The notes: a model not told the origin generated them from the letters alone. Positions 1 through 7,234 are shown, numbered from the stretch's first letter. The stretch is 14,593 nt of DNA from JAQVUB01 sp033809415 (GCA_033809415.1 JAPXLT010000103.1:1-14593); one strand, 5' to 3'. Numbers and translations: made by a program.

Positions 1-51
1 TCCGTGTCCCGTCCGTGTCCCGTCCGTGTCCCGTCCGTGTCCCGTCCGTGT
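1..51. repeat. 11-bp tandem repeat array (TCCGTGTCCCG)
   Basis: Four perfect head-to-tail copies of TCCGTGTCCCG occupy 1-44, followed by a partial copy (45-51). The array runs off the left edge, so its full size is unknown. It lies just beyond the terminator of the ribosomal-protein operon. The same unit, alternating with a TAAA-bearing variant, recurs at 7675-7759 upstream of rplV. There are no spacers, so it is not a CRISPR. No coding function is evident. Confidence 0.9.
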
Positions 52-62
52 GGTTCGTGGTT

Positions 63-101
63 AAAAAAAACGCGCTCCGTTGTGATCGGAGCGCGTTTTT
101 T
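63..101 (-). terminator. Intrinsic terminator after secY
   Basis: A perfect 9-bp GC-rich stem (CGCGCTCCG at 71-79, CGGAGCGCG at 87-95) with a 7-nt loop is flanked by eight A (63-70) and six T (96-101). Read on the minus strand, the hairpin is followed by a run of eight U, the classic Rho-independent form. It lies 18 nt past the secY stop and so closes the operon there. The flanking A and T tracts mean it could also stop transcripts arriving from the other side. Confidence 0.93.
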
Positions 102-118
102 GCATTTGGCTTGTTTGT

Positions 119-1486
119 TTACCGTCTTGAGCGGAGTTTTCCTTTTGACATGAATCCGTCATAGTGGCGGTTTAGCAGGAAGGTTTCGATCTGCCGCATG
201 GTATCCAGGGATACGCCGACGATAATGAGCAGGCTGGTGCCGCCGAAGAACTGTGCAATGACTCCGGGCACTCCCATGGCATTGCTGAGGATCATCGGCA
301 GGATGGCCAGCACCGTCAGTGCGATTGCGCCGGCCAGTGTGATCCGGGTCATCGCGTGATCCAGGAAATCGGAAGTCGGCTTTCCAGGACGGATGCCTGG
401 GATGTAACCGCCACGTTTCTGGAGGTCGTCGGCGATCTGGATGGGATTGAACTGATTGGCAACCCAGAAGAAGGAGAAGACCAGGATCAGCAGTCCGTAG
501 ATCAAAAGATAGCCGTTGGAACCATACTGGATATTCGGGATCAGCCAGCGGAAGAAAGCCCAGTCCGGGGCAAAACGCAGGAGCATCATCGGGAAAGACA
601 GAATGGCACCCGCGAAGATGATCGGCATGACGCCGGAATAATTGACTTTCAACGGCAGATAGCTGGTTTGCACGGTACTGGTTTTGCCAACACCGGCGAC
701 TCGTTGCGCATAGCGGATTGGAACTTTGCGCATGCCCTGAGTTAGGGCAATCGCCCCCGCCGTGACCAGGAAGAACATGGCCAGCAGGATCAGCAGGTGA
801 ACGGAGTGAATTTCACTGCCGCCACTGACGGAACCGCTGATGACCAGGGTGATCAGGCTGACAAGGGCACCAGGCAGACGGGCAATGATATTGATGGTGA
901 TGATCAGCGAGGCACCGTTGCCGACCCCATATTCGGTGATCATTTCGCCCAGCCACATGATGAGCATCGAGCCGGCAGTCAGCGTAATGACAGTAGAAAT
1001 CACAAAGCCCGGACCAGGGTTCAGAATGACCTGCATCCCGCCGCCAAGATTCAGCTTCTCCGGCGAAAGCATGGCCAGGGAAAACATCGTGCCCTGGATG
1101 ATGCAGATGACAATGGTAACCAGACGCATGATTTGATTGTATTTCTGATGGCCGGACTCACCTTCACGCATCATCTTGTTCAAGGCCGGAATCACCGGAG
1201 TCATCAGCTGAAGAATAATCGATGCCGAAATGTAGGGCATAATGCCCAAGGCACCAATGGCAAAGTTCTCGATGGCACCGCCGCTGAACAAGTCCAGCAT
1301 ATCCAAAATCCCGCCAGTACCTTTGTTGGCACTCATGGATTTGAACAACTCCGCCAGCGCGCTGGGGTCAACGCCAGGACAGGGAATGATGCTGGTCAGG
1401 CGGCAAAGAACAATGATCCCGAGCGTAAACAGAATCCGCTTCTTCAGTTCAGGTATCCTGAAACAATTTAAATAAGCTGAAAGCAT
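119..1486 (-). CDS. secY: Protein translocase subunit SecY
   Basis: SecY is the central channel of the SecYEG translocon. It passes unfolded secretory proteins across the inner membrane and releases membrane segments sideways. The 455-residue product is near the usual 430-450 and shows about ten hydrophobic segments, an N-terminus typical of the family (NCFRIPELKKRILFTLGII), a plug region rich in Gly/Ile after the first segment, and the cytosolic signature GIRPGKPTSDFLDHAMTRIT before the late membrane helices. ATG at 1486 is preceded by AAGGA at 7-nt spacing. It is the last gene of the operon, downstream of rplO as in most bacteria, and is followed directly by a strong terminator. The usual adk, map and infA followers are therefore not co-transcribed here. 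Confidence 0.98.
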   Translation of the reverse strand: MLSAYLNCFRIPELKKRILFTLGIIVLCRLTSIIPCPGVDPSALAELFKSMSANKGTGGILDMLDLFSGGAIENFAIGALGIMPYISASIILQLMTPVIPALNKMMREGESGHQKYNQIMRLVTIVICIIQGTMFSLAMLSPEKLNLGGGMQVILNPGPGFVISTVITLTAGSMLIMWLGEMITEYGVGNGASLIITINIIARLPGALVSLITLVISGSVSGGSEIHSVHLLILLAMFFLVTAGAIALTQGMRKVPIRYAQRVAGVGKTSTVQTSYLPLKVNYSGVMPIIFAGAILSFPMMLLRFAPDWAFFRWLIPNIQYGSNGYLLIYGLLILVFSFFWVANQFNPIQIADDLQKRGGYIPGIRPGKPTSDFLDHAMTRITLAGAIALTVLAILPMILSNAMGVPGVIAQFFGGTSLLIIVGVSLDTMRQIETFLLNRHYDGFMSKGKLRSRR

Positions 1487-1516
1487 GTTTCAATCCTTGT
1501 GGTCGCTTAAGGGTTC

Positions 1517-1553
1517 AAGGCAGGAACAGTTCGACGAAAGAATGTCCTGCCTT
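1517..1553 (-). other. Hairpin in the rplO-secY spacer
   Basis: AAGGCAGGA (1517-1525) and TCCTGCCTT (1545-1553) form a perfect 9-bp inverted repeat with a 19-nt loop; the loop can pair a little further (TTCGTCGAA). It lies in the 96-nt gap between the rplO stop and the secY start. No U-tract follows on the minus strand, so it does not look like a terminator. It could be an mRNA processing, stability or translation-control structure, but that role is inference. Confidence 0.5.
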
Positions 1554-1582
1554 CCGGCAGACTACAGGCCTTCGAGGAGACT

Positions 1583-2023
1583 TCAGGCCACCTCGCAGGT
1601 GCCGCCAGCCGCTTCAATCTTCTCTTTGGCGCTGGCAGAAAATTTGTTGGCTTTCACCTGAAATGCCTTGGTCACTGTGCCATCACCAAGGATTTTCAGC
1701 GGCAATGCGCTTTTGCCAAGCAGACCACGCTTCTGCAACTCTTCCCTGTCGATCAACTGCCCGGCTGAGAAATTCTCCTCGAGCACCTCGATGTTGATGA
1801 CGTTGAACTCGATATGATTCGGATTATTGAAGCCGCGCTTGGGAACACGACGGATCAAAGGAATCTGACCGCCTTCAAAATAGGGACGGCGGCTGTAGCC
1901 GGAACGTGACTTGGCGCCTTTTTCGCCGCGCCCAGCAGTTTTGCCGTGTCCGGAACCATCGCCGCGCCCGACGCGTTTGCGTGGCTTGCGCGGTACTGTA
2001 TTTTTTAACTCATTCAGTTTCAT
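1583..2023 (-). CDS. rplO: 50S ribosomal protein L15
   Basis: L15 binds 23S rRNA and is a late assembly protein of the large subunit. The 146-residue product has the characteristic very basic, glycine-rich N-terminal tail (MKLNELKNTVPRKPRKRVGRG, then GSGHGKTAGRGEKGAKSRSG), followed by EGGQIPLIRRVPKRGF and a globular C-terminal half. I chose ATG at 2023 over the in-frame ATG at 2032: GAGGA lies 9 nt before the former but touches the latter, and family members begin MKLNELK. It follows rpsE by a short spacer; rpmD (L30), which sits between these two genes in many bacteria, is absent. Confidence 0.97.
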   Translation of the reverse strand: MKLNELKNTVPRKPRKRVGRGDGSGHGKTAGRGEKGAKSRSGYSRRPYFEGGQIPLIRRVPKRGFNNPNHIEFNVINIEVLEENFSAGQLIDREELQKRGLLGKSALPLKILGDGTVTKAFQVKANKFSASAKEKIEAAGGTCEVA

Positions 2024-2057
2024 ATGTGCCATTCCTCACTTCTGCAATTGCCGGGCT

Positions 2058-2609
2058 TTACAGGGCATTCCGATCACGCTTCGCCAGGATTTCCGAGCGT
2101 GTCCGCAGTTTTTTCAACGCTTCAAAGGTCGCCTTGACAACATTAACGGCATTTTTGGAACCCAGGGATTTTGCCAGGACATCTTTGACCCCGGCCAGTT
2201 CGAGGACTGCCCGCATACCGCCGCCGGCGATCAGTCCTGTACCTTCGGAGGCCGGTCGAATCATCACTCGAGCACCATTGAAGTTTGTCTCGACCAGGTG
2301 AGTGACGGTGGTATTGAACATGGGTACATTCATGATGTTCCGCCGGGCCTGTTCACCGCCTTTGCGGATGGCGTCAGCCACTTCATTGGCCTTGCCAAAG
2401 CCCATGCCAACCCGTCCGGCACGGTCGCCAACCACTACCAGTGCACTGAAGGAAAAATTCCGTCCGCCTTTGACTACTTTGCTGCTGCGGTTTACCGCAA
2501 CCACAGTTTCTTCGAGTTCCTGGGGTCCCTGGGCAGTCAGCCCTTCTGACACCATGGCTTCGAGTTCCGGCGTTTCCTTTTCTGATCTTTCTTGAATTTG
2601 ACTTGTCAC
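2058..2609 (-). CDS. rpsE: 30S ribosomal protein S5
   Basis: S5 lies at the mRNA entry and decoding side of the small subunit and contributes to translational accuracy. The 183-residue product carries the N-terminal dsRBD-like S5 domain (VVAVNRSSKVVKGGRNFSFS, then VVVGDRAGRVGMGFGKANEV) and the C-terminal domain with PASEGTGLIAGGGMRAVLE. Aligned by eye to E. coli S5, it has about 20 extra acidic N-terminal residues before ELEETVVAVNR. The start is GTG at 2609 with GGAG 8 nt upstream. A 129-nt gap (2610-2738) separates it from rplR, the longest spacer in this operon; I see no gene or convincing internal promoter there. Confidence 0.97.
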   Translation of the reverse strand: MTSQIQERSEKETPELEAMVSEGLTAQGPQELEETVVAVNRSSKVVKGGRNFSFSALVVVGDRAGRVGMGFGKANEVADAIRKGGEQARRNIMNVPMFNTTVTHLVETNFNGARVMIRPASEGTGLIAGGGMRAVLELAGVKDVLAKSLGSKNAVNVVKATFEALKKLRTRSEILAKRDRNAL

Positions 2610-2738
2610 GGAAGGTTCTCCCTATTTCGGCTGATTGTATATGACGACAGTTGAAAGTAACGAATGAAAGAAGAAAACAGGCTGTTTATCCCAACGAACA
2701 TGACTTAGCTGCGTCAGTAACGATCAACCAGATATCCA

Positions 2739-3101
2739 TTAAAATTCCAAACCCGCTTCGCGTGCGGCGTCGGCCAAGGCCTTGACGCAACCATGATAGG
2801 CAAACCCGCCGCGGTCAAAGACAATCCGCTTGAGGTTGGCCTCGAGGGCGCGTGCGGCAATGACCTTCCCCAGCTCGACCGCGCTGGGCTGATTGGCGCC
2901 AAGATTCTTCTCGCGCATTTCCTTTTCCAGCGTGGAGGCGGAGATGAGTGTGCGCTGCGCGACATCGTCGATGATCTGCACATAGATGTGCTTGCCGGTG
3001 CGGCAGACGCACATCCTTGGAATTTCCGCAGTGCCGGAGATTTTCTGGCGGAGGCGGTTATGGCGGCGTATCCGCGCTTGTTTTTTGCTTAATTTACTCA
3101 T
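2739..3101 (-). CDS. rplR: 50S ribosomal protein L18
   Basis: L18 binds 5S rRNA and helps anchor it, with L5, to the central protuberance. The 120-residue product has the usual length, a basic N-terminal tail (LSKKQARIRRHNRLRQKISG), the conserved core RTGKHIYVQIIDD, the GANQPSAVELGKVIA region, and a C-terminus with VFDRGGFAYHGCVKALADAARE. ATG at 3101 has GGAGC about 9 nt upstream. It lies between rplF and rpsE in the canonical spc order, with a 72-nt gap to rplF. Confidence 0.97.
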   Translation of the reverse strand: MSKLSKKQARIRRHNRLRQKISGTAEIPRMCVCRTGKHIYVQIIDDVAQRTLISASTLEKEMREKNLGANQPSAVELGKVIAARALEANLKRIVFDRGGFAYHGCVKALADAAREAGLEF

Positions 3102-3173
3102 TTGAGCTTTGCTCCATTCGCAGTTTTATCATCCGCACAATCTGCGGAGGAAATGGTGCGGCATCAACCGGGT

Positions 3174-3707
3174 TTAGACGGTCTTGCCTTCCTTGAGTGT
3201 CAACTTCTCGCCGAGGTAGCGTACGCCCTTGCCATGGTAGGCATCCGGCTTGCGGAAGCTTCGAATGGTGGCAGTGACCTGGCCGATTTTCTGTTTGTCG
3301 ATGCTTTCCAGATTGATGTGCGTCTGATCCGGCATGGTGACGGTGACCCCTTCCGGGACTTCATAGACGACCGGTTTCGAGTATCCCAGGTTGAGGGTCA
3401 GGGTGCGTCCGGCGATCTGGCCGCGGAATCCCACGCCCGAAAGTTCCAGTTGCTTTTTGAAGCCTTCATCGACACCAATGATCATGCCATTGAGCAGGCT
3501 GCGCACCAGGCCGTGTTTCATTTTCAGCTTGCGGTCATCGCTGCTGCGCTTGACCGTCAGGACCTTGCCATCCTGTTCGAGGCTGATCCCCTCAGGCATG
3601 GTGTAACTCAGCGTTCCTTTCGGCCCGGTGACCTTGACATCCTGACCGCTGACTTCCAGTTTCACCTTGTCGTTCAGGGTGATTTGTTTATTTCCCATCC
3701 GTGACAT
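3174..3707 (-). CDS. rplF: 50S ribosomal protein L6
   Basis: L6 binds 23S rRNA near the sarcin-ricin loop and the factor-binding site. The 177-residue product has two repeated L6 folds. The first includes VTGPKGTLSYTMPEGI; the second has ELSGVGFRGQIAGRTLTLNLGYSKPV and ends with the family signature KIGQVTATIRSFRKPDAYHGKG, then GVRYLGE. ATG at 3707 has AGGA 9 nt upstream; the in-frame ATG at 3698 would be too far from that site. It follows rpsH with a 28-nt spacer. Confidence 0.98.
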   Translation of the reverse strand: MSRMGNKQITLNDKVKLEVSGQDVKVTGPKGTLSYTMPEGISLEQDGKVLTVKRSSDDRKLKMKHGLVRSLLNGMIIGVDEGFKKQLELSGVGFRGQIAGRTLTLNLGYSKPVVYEVPEGVTVTMPDQTHINLESIDKQKIGQVTATIRSFRKPDAYHGKGVRYLGEKLTLKEGKTV

Positions 3708-3735
3708 GTCTGCTGTTCCTTCTCTCTGTCTCCGA

Positions 3736-4140
3736 CTACCAGACGTAGCAGAGCAATTCTCCGCCGACGTTGCGTTTGCGCGCTTCGCGATCGGTGAGCA
3801 ATCCGCTTGAGGTTGTCAGGATTGCGATACCAAGCCCGCCAAGGACGCGCGGAATTTCGCTGCTGTTGACATAAACCCGGCAGGAGGGCTTGCTGACTCT
3901 GCGCAGTCCCTCGATGACCGGGGTCTGGTGCTTGCCCTTGTATTTCAGGGTGATTGTCAGCTCTTTCTTGTTCTTGCCGATGTCCGCCACGCTGAAATTT
4001 TCAACATAGCCGGCTTCCTTCAGGGTTTCCGCCAGAGCCACCCGCATATTGGATGAGGGCATGCAAACCTGGGGCAGTTTGGCTGCTGACGCGTTTCGTA
4101 TGCGAGTCAACATATCTGCAATTGGATCGCTCATGCTCAT
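3736..4140 (-). CDS. rpsH: 30S ribosomal protein S8
   Basis: S8 is a primary 16S rRNA-binding protein that organises the central domain of the small subunit; in E. coli it also represses the spc operon by binding near rplE. The 134-residue product shows the N-terminal DPIADMLTRIRNA signature and the C-terminal RVLGGLGIAILTTSSGLLTDREARK with GGELLCYVW at the end. Two in-frame ATGs (4140, 4134) are possible. AAGGAG, which overlaps the rpsN stop, is 11 nt before the first and 17 before the second, so the first is preferred. Confidence 0.97.
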   Translation of the reverse strand: MSMSDPIADMLTRIRNASAAKLPQVCMPSSNMRVALAETLKEAGYVENFSVADIGKNKKELTITLKYKGKHQTPVIEGLRRVSKPSCRVYVNSSEIPRVLGGLGIAILTTSSGLLTDREARKRNVGGELLCYVW

Positions 4141-4155
4141 AATGTGTATTTCTCC

Positions 4156-4341
4156 TTACCAACTCGCCTTCGTCACACCGGGGATCATTCCATTGTTTGC
4201 CAATTCGCGGAAGCAAATACGGCAAAGATGGAATTTGCGGATATAGGCACGGGGACGGCCGCAACGTTCACAGCGGGTGTATGCCCGGGCTGAAAACTTC
4301 GGAGTTTTCTGTGATTTGACAACTAAACTTTTCTTAGCCAC
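4156..4341 (-). CDS. rpsN: 30S ribosomal protein S14, zinc-binding type Z
   Basis: S14 sits in the head of the small subunit and is needed for its late assembly. This 61-residue form has four cysteines in two CxxC pairs (Cys24/Cys27 and Cys40/Cys43, in CERCGRPRAY and CRICFREL). This is the zinc ribbon of the short type, unlike the ~100-residue cysteine-free form of E. coli, and it ends in GVTKASW as expected. The start is GTG at 4341 with a perfect AGGAGG 8 nt upstream that overlaps the rplE stop region. It lies between rplE and rpsH, the canonical position. A zinc-free paralogue under Zur control, as in some bacteria, would have to lie elsewhere. Confidence 0.96.
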   Translation of the reverse strand: MAKKSLVVKSQKTPKFSARAYTRCERCGRPRAYIRKFHLCRICFRELANNGMIPGVTKASW

Positions 4342-4354
4342 TGCTTAAGCCTCC

Positions 4355-4897
4355 TCAACTGGCAAACGGCATGCCAAGAAGGGCCAGAAGCTCACGTGCT
4401 TCTTCATCGGTCCTGGCACTGGTGACAATCGTAATGTTCATTCCAATGGTGTGCTTGATCTTGTCCAGCTCGATTTCAGTGAATACGGACTGGTCATTCA
4501 AGCCGAAGGTGTAGTTGCCAGCACCGTCGAAGGATTTGGCAGAAACACCCCGGAAGTCACGCACCCGCGGCAGAACAATATTGATCAGACGGTAGAGAAA
4601 ATTATACATATTGCCGCGGCGCAGGGTAACGCAGGTACCCACCGACATGCCGACGCGCAATTTGAAATTCGAGATGTTCTTGCGGGATTTGGTGATCACT
4701 GCCTTCTGGCCGGTAATACGTCCCAGGGTTTCCTGGGCGGCCTGCATGACTTCGCGGTCTTTATCCGTGCTGACACCGGAATTGATGACGATTTTTTCCA
4801 GCCGTGGCACTTGCAGCTGATTTTTATATCCGCGTTTGCTCATCAGCTGCGGCACCACTTCGCTTTTGTATTGCTCGAAAAGAGTACTTTTTATCAT
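4355..4897 (-). CDS. rplE: 50S ribosomal protein L5
   Basis: L5 binds 5S rRNA and contacts the P-site tRNA from the central protuberance. The 180-residue product has the usual length and carries VPRLEKIVINSGV near residues 29-41, ITGQKAVITKSRKNISNFKLR, GMSVGTCVTLRRGNMYNFL and LPRVRDFRGVS; it ends with a GMNITIVTSARTDEEARELL segment. ATG at 4897 has GAGG about 9 nt upstream. It is preceded by rplX and followed by rpsN, the standard order. Confidence 0.98.
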   Translation of the reverse strand: MIKSTLFEQYKSEVVPQLMSKRGYKNQLQVPRLEKIVINSGVSTDKDREVMQAAQETLGRITGQKAVITKSRKNISNFKLRVGMSVGTCVTLRRGNMYNFLYRLINIVLPRVRDFRGVSAKSFDGAGNYTFGLNDQSVFTEIELDKIKHTIGMNITIVTSARTDEEARELLALLGMPFAS

Positions 4898-4915
4898 AGT
4901 CCTGACCTCTTACTT

Positions 4916-5176
4916 TCACTTTTGCTTGCCAGAACGTTTGGCGCGGTAGCGTTCCTCGCTCATCACATTGGAAATGTGGATGGGGCCTTCCTTCTCCTCG
5001 ATGCCACCCTGGGGTTTCGCTTGAGAACGGCGCACCGTCTTCTTTTGAATTTTCAACCCTTCGACAATGACACGGCCTTTCTTGCGGTCAACTTTCAAAA
5101 GCTTGCCGCTCTTGCCCTTGTCATCACCGGTAATGACGACAACCATGTCGCCTTTTTTGAAGTTCGCTTTAGCCAT
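4916..5176 (-). CDS. rplX: 50S ribosomal protein L24
   Basis: L24 is an early assembly initiator that binds the 5' end of 23S rRNA and lies near the peptide exit tunnel. The 86-residue product opens with a KOW motif (KKGDMVVVITGDDKGKSGKLL, residues 8-28) and continues GRVIVEGLKIQKKTVRRSQ, then EGPIHISNVM. It is shorter than E. coli L24 (104). The start overlaps the rplN stop by one base (TGATG), which suggests translational coupling; GGAGG lies just upstream, inside rplN. Confidence 0.97.
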   Translation of the reverse strand: MAKANFKKGDMVVVITGDDKGKSGKLLKVDRKKGRVIVEGLKIQKKTVRRSQAKPQGGIEEKEGPIHISNVMSEERYRAKRSGKQK

Positions 5177-5541
5177 CAGAGCACCTCCGGAGCCAAGGAG
5201 ACGATTTTCATGAAATTCTTGTCGCGCAACTCACGGGCGACCGGGCCAAAAATCCGGGTGCCTCGCGGGTTGTTGTCATCATCGATGATAACTGCCGCGT
5301 TGCGATCAAAGCGCAGAAAAGAACCGTCGGCACGGCGGATGTTCTTGGCGGTGCGGACGATGACGGCGCGCACGAGGTCGCCTTTTTTCACAAGCCCGCG
5401 TGGCTGGGCTTCCTTGACTGAAGCGCGCACGATATCCCCGATCTCCGCATAAGTTTTGCCTTGGCCGAGGGTACGGATGGTCATGATTTTGCGTGCGCCG
5501 GAGTTGTCAGCCACGTCGAGTATGGTCTGCATCTGTATCAT
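5176..5541 (-). CDS. rplN: 50S ribosomal protein L14
   Basis: L14 lies at the subunit interface and forms intersubunit bridges with 16S rRNA. The 121-residue product is of standard length, with MIQMQTILDVADNSGARKIM at the start, a central GDIVRASVKEAQPRGLVKKGD and the C-terminal RGTRIFGPVARELRDKNFMKIVSLAPEVL. The first ATG (5541) matches the start used throughout the family. Its stop overlaps the rplX start, and it lies 5 nt after rpsQ. Confidence 0.98.
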   Translation of the reverse strand: MIQMQTILDVADNSGARKIMTIRTLGQGKTYAEIGDIVRASVKEAQPRGLVKKGDLVRAVIVRTAKNIRRADGSFLRFDRNAAVIIDDDNNPRGTRIFGPVARELRDKNFMKIVSLAPEVL

Positions 5542-5546
5542 TGTGG

Positions 5547-5849
5547 TTATACTCCTCGCTCAGTTGCCGCGCGCTGCACAATGCTGATCAGGCGCCAGCG
5601 TTTCAGTTTGCTCAAGGGACGGACTTCCATGATCTTCACATGATCCCCGACCCGTGCTTCGTTGTTTTCGTCGTGAGCGTAATATTTCTTCGACACCTTC
5701 ACCACTTTATTGTAGAGGGGGTGCTGGGTACGGCGGTCAACTTTGACGACCAGAGTCTTGTTCATCTTGTCGCTAACCACAGTACCGGTGAGAACTTTGC
5801 GCAGGTTTCTAACGACAGTTGCTTCTTGTTTTTCTTCTGCTTCAGCCAT
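5547..5849 (-). CDS. rpsQ: 30S ribosomal protein S17
   Basis: S17 is an OB-fold primary binder of 16S rRNA in the small-subunit body. The product has a short acidic N-terminus (MAEAEEKQEA), then RKVLTGTVVSDKMNKTLVVK, RRTQHPLYNKVVKVSKKYYAHDE and a C-terminal GDHVKIMEVRPLSKLKRWRL. I place the start at ATG 5849, giving 100 residues. An in-frame GTG three codons upstream (5858) is part of AAGGTGA, which is itself the ribosome-binding site about 6 nt before the ATG; the GTG has no such site of its own. Confidence 0.95.
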   Translation of the reverse strand: MAEAEEKQEATVVRNLRKVLTGTVVSDKMNKTLVVKVDRRTQHPLYNKVVKVSKKYYAHDENNEARVGDHVKIMEVRPLSKLKRWRLISIVQRAATERGV

Positions 5850-5864
5850 TTGACTCACCTTGGA

Positions 5865-6062
5865 TTAGTTAGCCGACTTGCGCCGGGCGGTTTTTTCCGT
5901 TTCCATCCTGGCAATATCCTTGCGGAGAAGCCGGATGCGGGACGTGTCTTCCAACTGATTCGTTTGGAATTTCAGCCGGAGATCGAAGATTTCCTTCCGG
6001 CATTTCTCGATCTCGAGATCGAGTTCTTCATTGGTTTTTTCGCGGATTTCTGCTGGTTTCAT
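5865..6062 (-). CDS. rpmC: 50S ribosomal protein L29
   Basis: L29 is a small two-helix protein near the tunnel exit, next to L23. The 65-residue product has the family pattern: MKPAEIREKTNEELDLEIEK, then ELFDLR-like EIFDLRLKFQTNQLEDTSRI and RLLRKDIARMETE, with a basic tail. ATG at 6062 is preceded by AAGGAG at 6-nt spacing. It lies between rplP and rpsQ, the canonical order. Confidence 0.96.
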   Translation of the reverse strand: MKPAEIREKTNEELDLEIEKCRKEIFDLRLKFQTNQLEDTSRIRLLRKDIARMETEKTARRKSAN

Positions 6063-6093
6063 GGGGTGCTCCTTTTTCGCTGGCCGGCGAGCT

Positions 6094-6516
6094 TTATTGA
6101 ATGACCTGCTGGCGGACCAGGAAGCGGCATCGGAAAGGGATTTTGCTGGCTGCCAGAGCCAAGGCTTCCTTGGCTACGGTCTCAGAACAACCGCTGACCT
6201 CGATGAGCATATTGCCTGGGCGGATGACTGCAACCCAGAATTCCGGATTGCCTTTCCCTTTTCCCATACGGGTTTCGAGGGGTTTTTTGGAGACTGGCTT
6301 GTCGGGGAAGACGCGCAGCCAAATCTGGCCGCGGCGCTGCATTCGACGGGTGGCTGCCACACGGGCCGCTTCGATCTGGTTGGAAGTCAGCCAACCGCGA
6401 TCCAGCACCTGAAGTCCGTATTCACCGAAATCGAGTTTATTGTTGCGGCTCGCGATTCCCGCGCGTGCGCCGCGTTGCACCTTTCGATGCTTTACGCGTT
6501 TTGGCATTAATGGCAT
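6094..6516 (-). CDS. rplP: 50S ribosomal protein L16
   Basis: L16 lies near the A-site tRNA and peptidyl-transferase region and is essential for late large-subunit assembly. The 140-residue product shows MPKRVKHRKVQRG at the start, FGEYGLQVLDRGWLTSNQIE, then RRGQIWLRVFPDKPVSKKP, MGKGKGNPEFWVAVIRPG and the C-terminal KIPFRCRFLV. ATG at 6516 is chosen because GGAGG lies 9 nt upstream; a second ATG (6507) would give the more usual MPKRV start but sits too far away. The first 80 nt overlap the 3' end of rpsC in another frame, so its ribosome-binding site lies inside rpsC. Confidence 0.97.
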   Translation of the reverse strand: MPLMPKRVKHRKVQRGARAGIASRNNKLDFGEYGLQVLDRGWLTSNQIEAARVAATRRMQRRGQIWLRVFPDKPVSKKPLETRMGKGKGNPEFWVAVIRPGNMLIEVSGCSETVAKEALALAASKIPFRCRFLVRQQVIQ

Positions 6517-7216
6517 TTTTTGTTTCCTCCCAATTTTGGGGTTTGCAGATCCATACTTTGATGCCGATCAGGCCAGTAAGCGTCTCGGCTTCGGAAAAAC
6601 CATAGTCGATGTCAGCACGCAGAGTGTGCAGGGGGACTTTGCCGTCCTTGTACTGTTCAGTACGCGCCAGTTCTGCTCCGTTCAGACGTCCGGAACAGCG
6701 GATGCGGATGCCGTCAGCACCTTTTTCCATGGCGGTCTGAATGGCACGCTTCATGGCACGGCGGAAAGCGATGCGGCGCATCAGCTGCTGCGCGATGCTG
6801 TCAGAAACCAGCTGTGCATCGACCTCAGGAACACGCACTTCCTTGATCTCCAGCAGGATCTCCTTGTCCGGGGCGATTTTTGACAGGCCGTTCTTGATCT
6901 CATCAAGCCCAGCGCCTTTTTTAGTGTCGACACGGCGTGCGGAACGCTCGCCACGCACACCAGGCTGCTGCGAAAAATTGCCGGAGACAATGACACCGGG
7001 GCGGCTGGTAAAGATGGTCACCCTGATTCGTTTGCCGAAGCGCTCGATCAACACTTTGCTGACGGAGGCATTCTTCAGTTTTTCGGCCAGATGCTCGCGG
7101 ATCCGCAAATCCTCCTGGAGAAGCGGACCGAACTGCGTCTTGCGAGCAAACCAGCGGGATTTCCAGTCTTTGGTGACCGGAAGGCGAAATCCGATTGGAT
7201 TAACTTTTTGACCCAC
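6437..7216 (-). CDS. rpsC: 30S ribosomal protein S3, with KH-domain insertion
   Basis: S3 forms part of the mRNA entry tunnel and contributes to unwinding of mRNA structure. The 259-residue product begins MGQKVNPIGFRLPVTKDWKS with a GTG start at 7216 and GGGAG 7 nt upstream. It aligns by eye to E. coli S3 without gaps up to RPGVIV (residues 72-77). About 20 extra residues (78-98) are then inserted where E. coli has the GKKG loop of the type II KH domain, and alignment resumes at KKGAGLDEIKNGL (99-111). The helicase-associated basic residues in FRRAMKRA (R152, R153, K156; E. coli R131, R132, K135) are kept, as is PLHTLRADIDYG. The basic C-terminal tail (about 234-259) is encoded within the overlap with rplP. 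Confidence 0.97.
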   Translation of the reverse strand: MGQKVNPIGFRLPVTKDWKSRWFARKTQFGPLLQEDLRIREHLAEKLKNASVSKVLIERFGKRIRVTIFTSRPGVIVSGNFSQQPGVRGERSARRVDTKKGAGLDEIKNGLSKIAPDKEILLEIKEVRVPEVDAQLVSDSIAQQLMRRIAFRRAMKRAIQTAMEKGADGIRIRCSGRLNGAELARTEQYKDGKVPLHTLRADIDYGFSEAETLTGLIGIKVWICKPQNWEETKNAINAKTRKASKGATRRTRGNREPQQ

Positions 7217-7234
7217 AGTGAACTCCCTGAGTTT

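Noticed and set aside
797..1471. Plus-strand frame of 224 codons
   Set aside because: Antisense to secY, His/Asn/Gln/Asp-rich in the manner of a mirror frame of hydrophobic codons.
4451..5452. Plus-strand frame of 333 codons
   Set aside because: It is antisense to rplE, rplX and rplN, which are certain genes; its composition has no family features.
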